35,687 bases of DNA from an uncultured Asticcacaulis sp. (GCA_936940865.1 CAKZJB010000175.1:1-35687), one strand, 5' to 3'. Positions 1 through 6,880 are shown, counted from the stretch's first letter. Notes: generated by a model from the letters alone, not told the origin. A program made the numbers and translations.

Positions 1-905
1 GGCGACGCATGGAATGGAAGGGCCGCCGCCTTCGCTTCCTGCGCCGCGACCGCAAGCAGGTCCTGCTCATGGCCCGTCAGCCGCTGATCTTCCCAACGGT
101 CATCGTCGACAAGCGCGTGTGGCAGATCGGTGTTCGTTCGCAGTTCACCCAACAGCTGACGGTATCGATCGCCATTTGCCAGGATGTTGTCCCCGCCCCA
201 AGCGCGACGATTGCCGTTCGATGTTCCAAAGCGCATCGCCGTAAACATACCGGCGAGTCCATCGATCAGACGCCGCAGCTTCATGTAGGCTGCATGGAGG
301 CCGTCCGACCGTGTCGACGCCCGGGGCCATCCCAGGGCCGTCAGCGTTTCATGGTTCAGTTCGCGCGCTTTCGCGATGTTGTATCGCCGGATCAGCGCGA
401 CCAGGACGTGAAGGGGCACGATCTGCTGGCCGCGTATGTCGTGGCTTTCCAGCTTCTGGATGCCGGACCGGATGAAGGCGTACGACAGCCAGGCCACCAT
501 GCAGACCGAGCCGAACAACCAGAGCCAGGCCCCCTTCCACATGTAGCCGAAATAGCGATCGACCGAGACCTTGATGAACGGGATCGAATCGTAGGCGGTC
601 GCCGTGACGACGTGCCTGACGCCTTCCGCGTCGGGTACGCTGAGAGTCTGCGGGAAAGGCGATCCGAAGGTGCGATAGACCCACGCGACAATGTGCAGGC
701 CAGCATATATCTGGTCGTCGTCCGGCGCTGCATTGTTCGCGATGCCGATGCACAACGCTGCCCACAACAGGAGCATCCATCGGAGCTTGTTCCACAGCTC
801 CATGATCATGTCGTAGGTATGTGCGAGCGTTTGTCCGCCGCGAAGCCACGCGCTGCCCGCGCTGTTTTCAGGGCGCTTCTTCTGCGCCGTCACCGAGATG
901 TCCAT
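1..905 (-). CDS. Conjugative membrane protein resembling the N-terminus of coupling protein TraD (3' end outside window)
   Basis: The frame is open from the ATG at 905 to the window edge (301 codons seen). Residues 43-59 and 121-144 are hydrophobic and flank a loop of about 60 residues. Residue 155 onward (HDIRGQQIVP) is charged and probably cytoplasmic. The plan of an N-terminal RGGQ-type segment, TM, periplasmic loop, TM and a basic post-TM segment matches F-type TraD. TraD is the inner-membrane ATPase that hands the relaxosome to the type IV channel. However, no Walker A motif is seen in the ~150 residues after TM2, where TraD would show one, so this may be a shortened or diverged coupling protein or a DotM-like accessory. 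The ribosome binding site is weak and a long palindrome lies just upstream. Its RHH neighbour supports a transfer role. That it is a membrane protein is clear; the family is an inference. Confidence 0.5.
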   Translation of the reverse strand, partial: MDISVTAQKKRPENSAGSAWLRGGQTLAHTYDMIMELWNKLRWMLLLWAALCIGIANNAAPDDDQIYAGLHIVAWVYRTFGSPFPQTLSVPDAEGVRHVVTATAYDSIPFIKVSVDRYFGYMWKGAWLWLFGSVCMVAWLSYAFIRSGIQKLESHDIRGQQIVPLHVLVALIRRYNIAKARELNHETLTALGWPRASTRSDGLHAAYMKLRRLIDGLAGMFTAMRFGTSNGNRRAWGGDNILANGDRYRQLLGELRTNTDLPHALVDDDRWEDQRLTGHEQDLLAVAAQEAKAAALPFHAS

Positions 906-918
906 CACTGAATTCGCC

Positions 919-952
919 TATACTTTCAGCCTATTGTGAGGCTGAAAGTATA
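919..952. promoter_or_regulatory. 13-bp inverted repeat in the leader of the TraD-like gene
   Basis: TATACTTTCAGCC (919-931) and its exact complement GGCTGAAAGTATA (940-952) flank an 8-nt loop. The element ends 13 nt before the ATG at 905 and there is no T-run after it, so an operator or leader hairpin controlling translation initiation is likelier than a terminator for the upstream RHH gene. Confidence 0.55.
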
Positions 953-975
953 TCATAAAATCAATGACTTAGCAT

Positions 976-1401
976 CTATTCCGGTTTGATTTTCCAACGG
1001 CTTTGCGCGTAGCGCTCGAACACCGCGAAGAGATCGGCGACGAACGCGTCGTCGTCACTGTTTGTGCGCGCGATGATCGCGTCGGGGATCGCGGGATTTG
1101 CGCCGAAAAGCTTGTTGCCCTGCTCGCCGACAGCACGCGTGACATCCTTGCGGACCTCCGCCGGCAGCAACTTCGATGCGATGATGTTGAGCATGGCGTA
1201 GGTCATGTAGCTGTGCTTCGACGCCATGTGCAAATGATACGCGGTCGTGTCGTCCGCGTCGCGTTCGAGCACATCCGCGATATACTGGTTGAGCGGCAGA
1301 CCGCGCGCCTCCGCCTTGCGCCGGATCGTTTCCAGTGTCCGCGGATCGATCCGCAGCTGGAAGCGGGCGTTGCGATTGTAGTCTTTCCCTGGCATCGGCA
1401 T
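976..1401 (-). CDS. Ribbon-helix-helix DNA-binding protein, probable conjugation accessory/regulator
   Basis: The product has 141 residues. Residues 13-48 (FQLRIDPRTLETIRRKAEARG and on) form a beta strand followed by two helices, as in MetJ/Arc-type RHH proteins. The remaining ~90 residues are of unknown fold. In MOBF-type plasmids RHH proteins (TrwA, TraY) bind near oriT, assist the relaxase and repress their own genes. The position next to a TraD-like gene and two perfect palindromes right upstream fits that role. The start at 1401 has a strong GGGGGAG ribosome site about 4 nt away; a second ATG lies two codons later. Palindrome 1411-1432 would cover the promoter or leader, so autoregulation is likely. 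RHH assignment is good; the transfer role is inferred. Confidence 0.7.
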   Translation of the reverse strand: MPMPGKDYNRNARFQLRIDPRTLETIRRKAEARGLPLNQYIADVLERDADDTTAYHLHMASKHSYMTYAMLNIIASKLLPAEVRKDVTRAVGEQGNKLFGANPAIPDAIIARTNSDDDAFVADLFAVFERYAQSRWKIKPE

Positions 1402-1410
1402 TTCTCCCCC

Positions 1411-1432
1411 TAGGCGTCACATTTGACGCCTA
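1411..1432. promoter_or_regulatory. Operator palindrome, copy 1
   Basis: TAGGCGTCA, a 4-nt centre (CATT), then TGACGCCTA: perfect 9-bp arms. It lies 10 nt upstream of the RHH start codon, and an identical 22-nt copy lies at 1497-1518. It is the likely binding site of the RHH protein or of a relaxosome component. Confidence 0.7.
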
Positions 1433-1496
1433 GTAACTATATATAAGCCATTGTTATCACGACGGAAAGCAAAATCAGCTCTGTGGCCGCATTTTG

Positions 1497-1518
1497 TAGG
1501 CGTCACATTTGACGCCTA
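1497..1518. promoter_or_regulatory. Operator palindrome, copy 2
   Basis: Identical in all 22 nt to the copy at 1411-1432, with start-to-start spacing of 86 bp (about eight helical turns). The AT-rich 64 bp between the copies would hold the RHH promoter. The pair resembles cooperative operator or oriT accessory sites. Confidence 0.7.
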
Positions 1519-1713
1519 TAGTTATTGAGACATTTTGTTTGTATATTCAATGACCTACCGTCGCCGCCGGCTGGGCGTAAGGTGTGCAAAAAAACATGAT
1601 CGATTCTGACCCAGCCGTTGTTGTCGATCGTCGCCAATGGGATGTCTTCGGGACGCTGCCCGTCATGGTCTTTCACGCTGCCTTCGCAAGCCAGGCTGTC
1701 CCGGTCCCCTCGC

Positions 1714-1733
1714 CCCTTTCGGATCCGAAAGGG
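1714..1733. repeat. Perfect 20-bp palindrome
   Basis: CCCTTTCGGATCCGAAAGGG reads the same on both strands. With no loop it would form a cruciform or bind a dimeric protein. Its role is unknown. Confidence 0.6.
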
Positions 1734-1765
1734 CTCCCCAGGTGGGGCGTCTCCCTCGGGTCGGA

Positions 1766-1810
1766 TCCTATATTAGCGCTCAGCCATGGGGTCGCTGTGG
1801 ACATATAGGA
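1766..1810. other. Two-tier inverted repeat (possible structured RNA or protein site)
   Basis: TCCTATAT (1766-1773) pairs with ATATAGGA (1803-1810), and inside it AGCG (1775-1778) pairs with CGCT (1793-1796). No T-run follows on either strand, so it is not a standard terminator. Confidence 0.35.
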
Positions 1811-1905
1811 GGCACCTCTAGGCGGCCGGCCAAACCTTAAGGCTGGGAGCGAGGCAAAACGAAATGGCGCCGCCCGATTGATCCGGGCAGCGCCGATAGC
1901 GATAT

Positions 1906-2031
1906 TCACTCCGGGTCCGGCTCGCGCTCGGCTTTCCACTTGGCTTCCAGTGCCTCGACCAGGTCGAAGAGTTCCTCGAATCTCGGATCGAGTTCATAGG
2001 GTAGAGCGACTGAGTGATGTTCCGTGTACAT
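1906..2031 (-). CDS. Small acidic protein, 41 aa, unknown
   Basis: ATG at 2031, TGA at 1906, preceded by a GAGGAG ribosome site 7-12 nt upstream. The product begins MYTEHHSVALPYELDPRF, then is helical and charged (FEELFDLVEALEAKWKAE) and ends in REPDPE. Codon use is GC-rich at third positions and suits real coding. It is the last gene of a minus-strand group after the HTH gene at 2264-2575. No family is recognised; an accessory or antitoxin-like partner of the HTH protein is possible. Confidence 0.5.
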   Translation of the reverse strand: MYTEHHSVALPYELDPRFEELFDLVEALEAKWKAEREPDPE

Positions 2032-2091
2032 GATGATGATCTCCTCGAAGCGTCATTGACGCGCCCGCGGATCAGATCGGGCCCCGGCGTG

Positions 2092-2226
2092 TCACCGAGA
2101 CGAAGGGCGGTTAGGCCCGAAGACGAGGGAAACGGCTTGTCCGTTGACACGCAGGGTGATCTGGTACGCTGGCGGGTCAATGAGGCCGAAGAGATCGTGG
2201 CGAGCGACCAGCTCGACACACCATAT
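2092..2226 (-). pseudogene. Short coding-like frame without a proper start, possibly frameshifted small gene
   Basis: The frame reads CVELVARHDLFGLIDPPAY and on to a TGA at 2092, with coding-type codon use and a regular hydrophobic/polar pattern. In this frame a TAG lies three codons before the first coding-like codon and there is no ATG, GTG or TTG. An ATG one base out of frame lies at 2224-2222, so a one-base indel, an error, or a rare start codon would explain it. It lies between the HTH gene (stop at 2264) and the 41-aa gene. Function is unknown. Confidence 0.35.
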
Positions 2227-2263
2227 TGACTACGACAAGCGAAACGGCTCGGCCCGCTGACGT

Positions 2264-2575
2264 TCAATCACCCTCGGCTACCGGAACGTCCGGATGGCTC
2301 GCCCAGGCCTTCAGAGGGTCGGGTGTCGGCCCATAACCATCGAAGACGAACCGGACGGGAACACGCAGGGCCTGGCAGACCTCGAACAGGGCGCCGGCGG
2401 GAATGCGCTCGGTCCCGGCTTCGTAATCGAGATAGTCGGATAGCTCGATGCGTGAAAGCACTGCGGCGGTTTCGGCCGACATACGAAGCAGCGTGCGACG
2501 ACCTTGCAGACGCGCACCGATATGACGATCGACGTCGCCCGGAATATGTCGAAGCTGCGAAGACTGGACGGGCAT
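2264..2575 (-). CDS. Small Xre/Cro-like helix-turn-helix protein
   Basis: I choose the ATG at 2575 (103 aa, MPVQSSQLRHIPGDVDRHIG). The reading frame extends 65 codons further upstream, but that part overlaps the structured RNA on the other strand and has no coding character. Residues ~15-75 (RRTLLRMSAETAAVLSRIEL, then YLDYEAGTERIPAGALFEVC) follow the Xre plan of helix, turn, recognition helix and the 'YE.G..R.pa..L..i...L' signature. The C-terminus (VRFVFDGYGPTPDPLKAWA) is typical of alphaproteobacterial plasmid regulators. The start lies about 30 bp from the divergent RNA copy A, so it may control that RNA. Target unknown. Confidence 0.6.
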   Translation of the reverse strand: MPVQSSQLRHIPGDVDRHIGARLQGRRTLLRMSAETAAVLSRIELSDYLDYEAGTERIPAGALFEVCQALRVPVRFVFDGYGPTPDPLKAWASHPDVPVAEGD

Positions 2576-2604
2576 CGCCGCGACATCCCCGTGGAAAGCT
2601 CGAT

Positions 2605-2829
2605 AGCGGTACGCCCCCGCATTGAGCCTCCTCTGATCCCTGGAGATCGGGGAGTTAGAAAACCGGCAGTGCACGGTCCCTGTGACCTTTAGCCGAGGCC
2701 TGTTGCATACGCCACAGGCTCCCCGACCACATTGGTCAAAGGAGGTTTGTGTCGGAATGGCCGACATCAACCAGCACTACTTGGGCTTTCTACGACCCGG
2801 GCCGCGCGTACGGCTTGGGATCAGCTATA
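2605..2829 (+). ncRNA. Structured RNA, copy A (novel repeated RNA with pseudoknot)
   Basis: About 225 nt, alignable end to end with 21500-21730, with conserved blocks and covarying stems. Helices: TCGGGGAG 2647-2654 with CTCCCCGA 2719-2726; hairpin ACCG/CGGT (2662-2665, 2674-2677) whose loop AGTGC (2668-2672) pairs with GCACT (2774-2778), a pseudoknot; CCTGT/ACAGG (2699-2703, 2714-2718); TGTCGG/CCGACA (2750-2755, 2761-2766); GGGCC/GGCTT (2799-2803, 2812-2816). The last pairs only with G-U wobbles on the plus strand, which fixes the orientation. It does not encode a protein. It is divergent from the HTH gene at 2264-2575. I do not recognise a known family. Confidence 0.75.
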
Positions 2830-2887
2830 ACGGACCGCCAGCGACAGCGCATCCAAAATCATCGGTGACGTGAACGATGTCGGGGCC

Positions 2888-3352
2888 TCAGGCAGCCAGC
2901 GGTCTGCGATAGCCCTGAACGTCGCCGAGTACCGACGGATCGCAGCTAAAGCCGGCTTCGCTCCACGCGCCCGCCATGCCATCGGCCAGGTATTCGTACT
3001 CGACCATGCTCAGAGGCTTGACGAGATATCCGCAGGCACCATTGCCATAGGCCTGAACGATGTCGCGCTCGGCGGAAGAACTCGACAACATGATGACCGG
3101 AATGTCCCTCGCGTCTGGCATCAGCTTCAGCCGCTCCAAAATGTCGTGCCCGCTCATCTTCGGAAGGTTGATATCGAGGAGGATCAGATCCGGTTTCCCC
3201 TCGGCTTCGACTGTCGCCAACCTGTCGAACAGGGCAAGGCCGTCCTGGAAATGCACGAGATGAAGAATTGGCAGGCGTCCAATCAGTGAGCGACGCAAGA
3301 GAAGCGCCTCTCCACGATTGTCTTCGACGAGCCAAACCGTTGGTGGCCGCAC
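2888..3352 (-). CDS. Stand-alone CheY-like response regulator receiver (Rcp1 type)
   Basis: 154 residues forming a single receiver domain. The acidic pocket is E10-D11, the phosphoacceptor is D60 (LILLDINLP), the switch serine region is at 90-93 (MLSSSS), and the conserved lysine is K112 (LVKPL). There is no output domain; the last 25 residues are a short tail. The spacing and 'LPKMSGHDILERLK' match the Rcp1 group that pairs with phytochrome-type or hybrid kinases. No kinase is seen in this window, so it must answer to a kinase elsewhere. It is convergent with RNA copy A. Confidence 0.88.
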   Translation of the reverse strand: MRPPTVWLVEDNRGEALLLRRSLIGRLPILHLVHFQDGLALFDRLATVEAEGKPDLILLDINLPKMSGHDILERLKLMPDARDIPVIMLSSSSAERDIVQAYGNGACGYLVKPLSMVEYEYLADGMAGAWSEAGFSCDPSVLGDVQGYRRPLAA

Positions 3353-3576
3353 GTGTTACCCTTTACAACACATGAGCGGACGTATTCGTGGTCGCCGCTC
3401 TTGTCATGAAGACACTCTGGATCCAACGAACCCGCAAGCAAATCAACGAAACGTGACCTTTGATAAGACCACGTGACTGTGCGGCACCGATGAATGCTGT
3501 CTTTTTTTGGCACCGGGAAATGGTATGTTCTATCGCGACGGTTCGCTTGGGCAGGGGGGTCTTGTGGAGACCGATC

Positions 3577-4707
3577 ATGACCCCGTTTCGCATAGACATC
3601 CCGCAGGCCGACCTCGATGACCTTGACCTGCGCCTGCGCCGCACCCGATTGCCCGACCAAGTCGAAGGTTCCGGCTGGAGCTACGGTACCGATCTCGATT
3701 TCCTTCGTCATTTCGTGGACTATTGGGCCGACGGGTTCGATTGGCGGCGGGCGGAGACCTGGCTCAACAGCTTTCCGCAGTTCACAGACACCATCCAGGG
3801 CGAAACGGTCCATTTCGTCCACATCAGCAGCCAGTCCGCCGACGCGGTCCCGATCCTTCTGGCCAACGGCTGGCCGAGCAATTTCGTGGAACTACTGCCA
3901 CTCGCCCAACGCCTCGCCGAAAGCGATCCCGGGTTTGACGTCGTCATTCCGTCCCTGCCTGGCTACGGCTTCTCCGGCAAACCGACGCGACCTGGGGTGA
4001 ACCTCACCGAGACCGCCAACTTATGGGCGGAGCTGATGAGCCGCCTGGGTTACGACCGATTCCTGACCTCGGCCTCGGACCTCGGCGCCGGCGCGGTTCT
4101 CGGTCTCCTTCATAGTGTGCCCGACCGGATCATCGGAGCCCACTGGTGCAATGTCTATTCGCAGTATCCTCGGCCGGAAAATCTCTCCGAAGCGGAGAAG
4201 TCCTACTTCAAGGGCGTCGACCAGTGGATGATGGCCGAGGGCGCCTACGCCATGGAGCAGGGCACAAAGCCGTCCACCCTGGCTGTCGGCCTGAACGATT
4301 CGCCCGCCGGCCTCGCCGCTTGGATCATCGAGAAGTTCCGGACCTGGGGCGACACGGGCGGTGACGTGGAAAAGCATTTTGGCCTCGACACCCTGTGCAC
4401 AATCGTCTCGGTCTACTGGTTCACCCAGACGATTGGCTCGTCCGTCCGCATGTACAAGGAGGCCTTCGCGGATCGCGAACGCATCGTCAAGCCATTGCCC
4501 GCCGGCATAAAACACGCGGTCCTGGTGCCTGCGGCTTGCGACCTGCCGGCGCCGCGCGAATGGGGCGATCGCCACCTGCCCGGCATCGTCCAGTGGACGG
4601 TTCCCGGCAGGGGCGGGCATTTCCCGGCGCTCGAAATTCCGGACATCATGGCCGACGATATACGCGCGTTCGCACGTCAGACTTTGGGACAAGGCGCCAC
4701 CGGCTGA
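3577..4707 (+). CDS. Epoxide hydrolase, alpha/beta-hydrolase fold with EHN N-terminal domain
   Basis: 376 residues from the ATG at 3577, which follows a GGAG site; the open frame runs further upstream without coding character. Residues 1-110 match the EHN domain (FRIDIPQADLDDLDLRLRRTRLP). The oxyanion region NGWPSN lies at 98-102, with Asn replacing the usual His of HGWP. The nucleophile is D168 in SASDLGAGAV and the catalytic His is H348 in RGGHFPALE. The length suits microsomal-type epoxide hydrolases (about 370-400 aa), which open epoxides to diols through an Asp ester. It is a single gene with its own promoter region and a terminator-like hairpin after it. It looks like accessory metabolic cargo; substrate unknown. 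Confidence 0.85.
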   Translation: MTPFRIDIPQADLDDLDLRLRRTRLPDQVEGSGWSYGTDLDFLRHFVDYWADGFDWRRAETWLNSFPQFTDTIQGETVHFVHISSQSADAVPILLANGWPSNFVELLPLAQRLAESDPGFDVVIPSLPGYGFSGKPTRPGVNLTETANLWAELMSRLGYDRFLTSASDLGAGAVLGLLHSVPDRIIGAHWCNVYSQYPRPENLSEAEKSYFKGVDQWMMAEGAYAMEQGTKPSTLAVGLNDSPAGLAAWIIEKFRTWGDTGGDVEKHFGLDTLCTIVSVYWFTQTIGSSVRMYKEAFADRERIVKPLPAGIKHAVLVPAACDLPAPREWGDRHLPGIVQWTVPGRGGHFPALEIPDIMADDIRAFARQTLGQGATG

Positions 4708-4744
4708 GCCACGAACTCCATAACTGCATGACGCAGCAGGTGAA

Positions 4745-4768
4745 GGCTCCCGTTATCGGCCGGGAGCC
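4745..4768. terminator. Bidirectional terminator-like hairpin between convergent genes
   Basis: GGCTCCCG (4745-4752) and CGGGAGCC (4761-4768) with an 8-nt loop, in the 69-bp gap between the epoxide hydrolase and ssb stop codons. No strong T-run on either strand. Confidence 0.5.
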
Positions 4769-4776
4769 TCTCCGCG

Positions 4777-5154
4777 TCAGAAAGCCGGTTCTTCTTCTTC
4801 GGCCGCGGCGGTATTGTCGGCCTTCTTCGAGATGTTGAAGCGGATGTCGTGGGCGTAGATCTCGATAGCGAACCCGTTCGATCCATCGTTCTTCTCGTAG
4901 GTGCGATGCGACTGGGCACCCATGATGATGAGCTGGTCGCCGACCTTGATGTGCTTTTCGATCATGGAGATCAGGTGGGGCGCGTTGGCCTTGATCTCGA
5001 ACCAGTCGGTTTCTTCGACCTGCTCGCCTTTGGACTTGAATCGGCGGCTGACGGCGACCGAGAAGGAAGCGAGCTGGCGATCGTCATTAAAGGTGCGGGT
5101 TGCGTTGATACGGCCGACGTTGGCGACGAGGGTGGTAAAGGCTGCAGTGGACAT
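4777..5154 (-). CDS. ssb: Single-stranded DNA-binding protein, plasmid type
   Basis: 125 residues from the ATG at 5154 (MSTAAFTTLVANVGRI). The frame is open further upstream without coding character. It is a single OB-fold: strands around LASFSVAVSRRFK (28-40), the conserved 'ETDWFEIKANAPH' (48-60) where chromosomal SSB has 'TEWHRVV', and 'IKVGDQLIIMGA' (69-80). The tail is short, KKADNTAAAEEEEPAF, an acidic tip like the DDDIPF protein-docking end of SSB. It protects single strands during conjugative transfer and replication. It is shorter than chromosomal SSB (~150-180 aa) because the linker is reduced. Confidence 0.85.
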   Translation of the reverse strand: MSTAAFTTLVANVGRINATRTFNDDRQLASFSVAVSRRFKSKGEQVEETDWFEIKANAPHLISMIEKHIKVGDQLIIMGAQSHRTYEKNDGSNGFAIEIYAHDIRFNISKKADNTAAAEEEEPAF

Positions 5155-5473
5155 GGCGTGGTCTCCATTCGAACCCTCGGGGCCGACCCCCTCGGGCTTG
5201 CGGTCTCGACCGCAATCATGCGTATCCCTGTCCCCGCCGAAGGGCCGGCATGCACCGCGAAGCGGCCGTAACGCAGTGAAGGAGGCTTGCCCTTGCTGGC
5301 CGGACCGGCGGGGCGAGATTTCGCATGTGATTGAGGTCATCGAACCGCTTGCCAAGGGGCGGCCCGGGTACGACTGGAGACAACGCTATGCCGCGATTGT
5401 GTCCTACGCAGTCGACTTAACGAACTTGACGGATTTATCCAACTTTGTCATATTGACGGCAGGAGCTCTTGCC
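5155..5473. other. Divergent promoter region between ssb and the RES toxin module
   Basis: 319 bp with no gene. The ssb side is GC-rich; the right end holds the likely promoter of the toxin-antitoxin pair, with a TTGACGG direct repeat at 5426 and 5453 flanking it. Confidence 0.4.
5426..5454 (+). promoter_or_regulatory. Sigma-70-like promoter of the antitoxin-toxin operon
   Basis: TTGACG (5426-5431), a 17-nt spacer, then CATATT (5449-5454), 20 nt before the ATG at 5474 which has an AGGAG site. A second TTGACGG overlaps the -10 region, so an antitoxin binding there would block the promoter. Confidence 0.5.
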
Positions 5474-6256
5474 ATGCCGACGTCAAGCCAGAAGATAAGT
5501 CAAGGTCCAGCGCGTGAGACCGCGAAGTCCGGCAGGAGTGCATCGCGGGCGACCGCCCTCCTCGACAATGCCGCCACAAAATGCGTCCCGTCACTCAAGG
5601 GTAAGGGCCGTGCCGCCAAGATAAAGGAAAAGGTCGAGGCTCTGAAGGGCCAACCTCTCCGTGGCTTCACCCGGAAGCGGTACAGTCTGGCCATCGCCAA
5701 GAAGATCGCAGATGCCGTGAAGCTCGCCGCCGAAGCCGGCCAGCCGACGCGTATCGTCCTGGATATCGACGCGGCCGGAATGACGTCGCTCATCCCCGAG
5801 CCGGTCCAGGTAAATGCGCCTGCGGTCGAAGTCGAGGAAGTGGGGGACCTGAGCCCGGAGCTTCAGCAGGCCTTGTCGGCGGCGCGCGAACGCGGACGTG
5901 TGCGTGTCGCGGAAATTCTCGCCGGCGACGACATGCTGAACGCCGAAGCCTTCGCGGAGATGCTTGGCACTACACGCGTGACCGTCAACACCTGGCGCCA
6001 GGAGAGCAAGGTGCTCGGCCTCGATGGCGCGAAGCGCGGCTTCCGGTTCCCCGAGTGGCAGATCGGTGCGGACGGCAAACCCTATGCGGTCCTGCCCCAA
6101 CTCCACGACCTTTTAGGTGGACCTTGGGGAGTCTATCGCTTCATGGTCCAGGTACATGGCGCTCTCGACGGTTTGACCGGACGCGAAGCGTTGCAACGCG
6201 GGCTGACGGAAAAGGTTCTCGCGGCAGCGGATGGCAACGGACGAGATTTCTCGTAG
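5474..6256 (+). CDS. Xre/MbcA/ParS-type antitoxin, unusually long
   Basis: 260 residues from the ATG at 5474 with AGGAG upstream. The C-terminal part (about 205-250, with GPWGVYRFMVQVHGALDGLTGREALQRG) resembles the toxin-binding domain of ParS/MbcA antitoxins. Residues 155-176 (LNAEAFAEMLGTTRVTVNTW) look like a helix-turn-helix. Ahead of these is an extra basic N-terminal region of about 120 residues (K/R-rich 40-75), absent from the usual ~120-160-aa antitoxins. The stop codon abuts the toxin ATG, so the two are translationally coupled. It should neutralise the RES toxin and repress the operon. The extension may bind DNA or nucleic acid; that is a guess. Confidence 0.7.
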   Translation: MPTSSQKISQGPARETAKSGRSASRATALLDNAATKCVPSLKGKGRAAKIKEKVEALKGQPLRGFTRKRYSLAIAKKIADAVKLAAEAGQPTRIVLDIDAAGMTSLIPEPVQVNAPAVEVEEVGDLSPELQQALSAARERGRVRVAEILAGDDMLNAEAFAEMLGTTRVTVNTWRQESKVLGLDGAKRGFRFPEWQIGADGKPYAVLPQLHDLLGGPWGVYRFMVQVHGALDGLTGREALQRGLTEKVLAAADGNGRDFS

Positions 6257-6880
6257 ATGCCGTCCGTCCCGCCGCCCGCAGACTTCGCCCGGGCACAGCT
6301 GAGACTTCACACGATTCCGGCCGGGCAAACGTTCGGCCGGATCTACCTTGCGCGATATCCAGACCCTCTCGGTTACGGCAAGACCCCAAGTCGCTTCAGC
6401 GACCCTCGGCGTCTCACTCCTGCCAACCGGTTCGGCGTCCTCTATCTCGGCGAGACTGTGAAGGTTTGCTTCCTGGAAGCCTATCTACGTGACCGACGCG
6501 ACGGCCTGATCGGGGATCTACCAATACCGATTTCGGACTTTTATGATCGTCACTACGCGGAGATCGAGACGACAGCCCCGCTGACCCTCGTCGACCTGCG
6601 CGACGACGCAGCCATTGTCATGGGCGTGCCGACAGACGTCGCAAAGGCATCGCGGCAGACACTCGGCCGTAAGTGGTCCGTCGCATTCCATCAGCATGGT
6701 TCAAGGCCCGACGGCATCATCTATCCGTCGCGCCTCAATGGTCACACGAACCTTGCGATCTATGACCGCGCGATTTCCAAGCTGAAGGCCGGCCGTGTGC
6801 GCAAACTGATCGCCGCGCCTGGTCTGGCCACCGTCCTGGATGACTTGCAGGTGGTAATCGCCGAGCCTGATCCAAGCTGA
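6257..6880 (+). CDS. RES-domain toxin (NAD+-consuming or ADP-ribosylating family)
   Basis: 207 residues, starting right after the antitoxin stop. RES signature residues are present: R46 in PSRFSD, Y63, E74 in CFLEAYLRD and S158 in IIYPSRLNG. Characterised RES toxins (MbcT, ParT, Res) destroy NAD+ or ADP-ribosylate a metabolic enzyme and arrest the cell. The size is normal to slightly long (family about 150-230). All named residues are intact, so it should be active. On a plasmid it would serve as an addiction module. Downstream, a short CCCG/CGGG hairpin with a weak T-run (about 6891-6906) could end the transcript. Confidence 0.85.
   Translation: MPSVPPPADFARAQLRLHTIPAGQTFGRIYLARYPDPLGYGKTPSRFSDPRRLTPANRFGVLYLGETVKVCFLEAYLRDRRDGLIGDLPIPISDFYDRHYAEIETTAPLTLVDLRDDAAIVMGVPTDVAKASRQTLGRKWSVAFHQHGSRPDGIIYPSRLNGHTNLAIYDRAISKLKAGRVRKLIAAPGLATVLDDLQVVIAEPDPS

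Larger units (their letters stand above)
1519..1905. other. Non-coding stretch with hairpins; candidate oriT neighbourhood
   Basis: No convincing gene is seen in this 387-bp stretch. The left part is AT-rich and contains GTAAGGTGTGC followed by an A7 run near 1577-1594, faintly like the GGTGTG core of MOBF nic sites. Further right are a perfect 20-bp palindrome (1714-1733) and a larger imperfect hairpin (1766-1810). A 74-codon plus-strand reading frame (1584-1808) starts with codons that look coding (WDVFGTL) but soon loses that character; it may be a gene remnant. The oriT idea rests mainly on the adjacent RHH and TraD-like genes. Confidence 0.35.

Noticed and set aside
9-911. Plus-strand frame of 300 codons
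   Set aside because: Mirror of the membrane-protein frame on the minus strand, which has proper hydrophobic helices.
1584-1808. Plus-strand 74-codon frame (WDVFGTL start)
   Set aside because: Begins coding-like but continues through the palindrome and hairpin block; kept only as a possible remnant.
1818-2267. Minus-strand frame of 149 codons
   Set aside because: Ser/Arg-rich out-of-frame reading; two better small frames lie in the same interval.
2785-2829. Resemblance of the CGCGTACGG end of the RNA to group II intron domain V
   Set aside because: Only a short string matches; the catalytic triad, bulge position and an intron-encoded reverse transcriptase are missing.
3508-3530. Sigma-54-like TGGCAC before the epoxide hydrolase
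   Set aside because: The -12 GC element is absent at the right distance.
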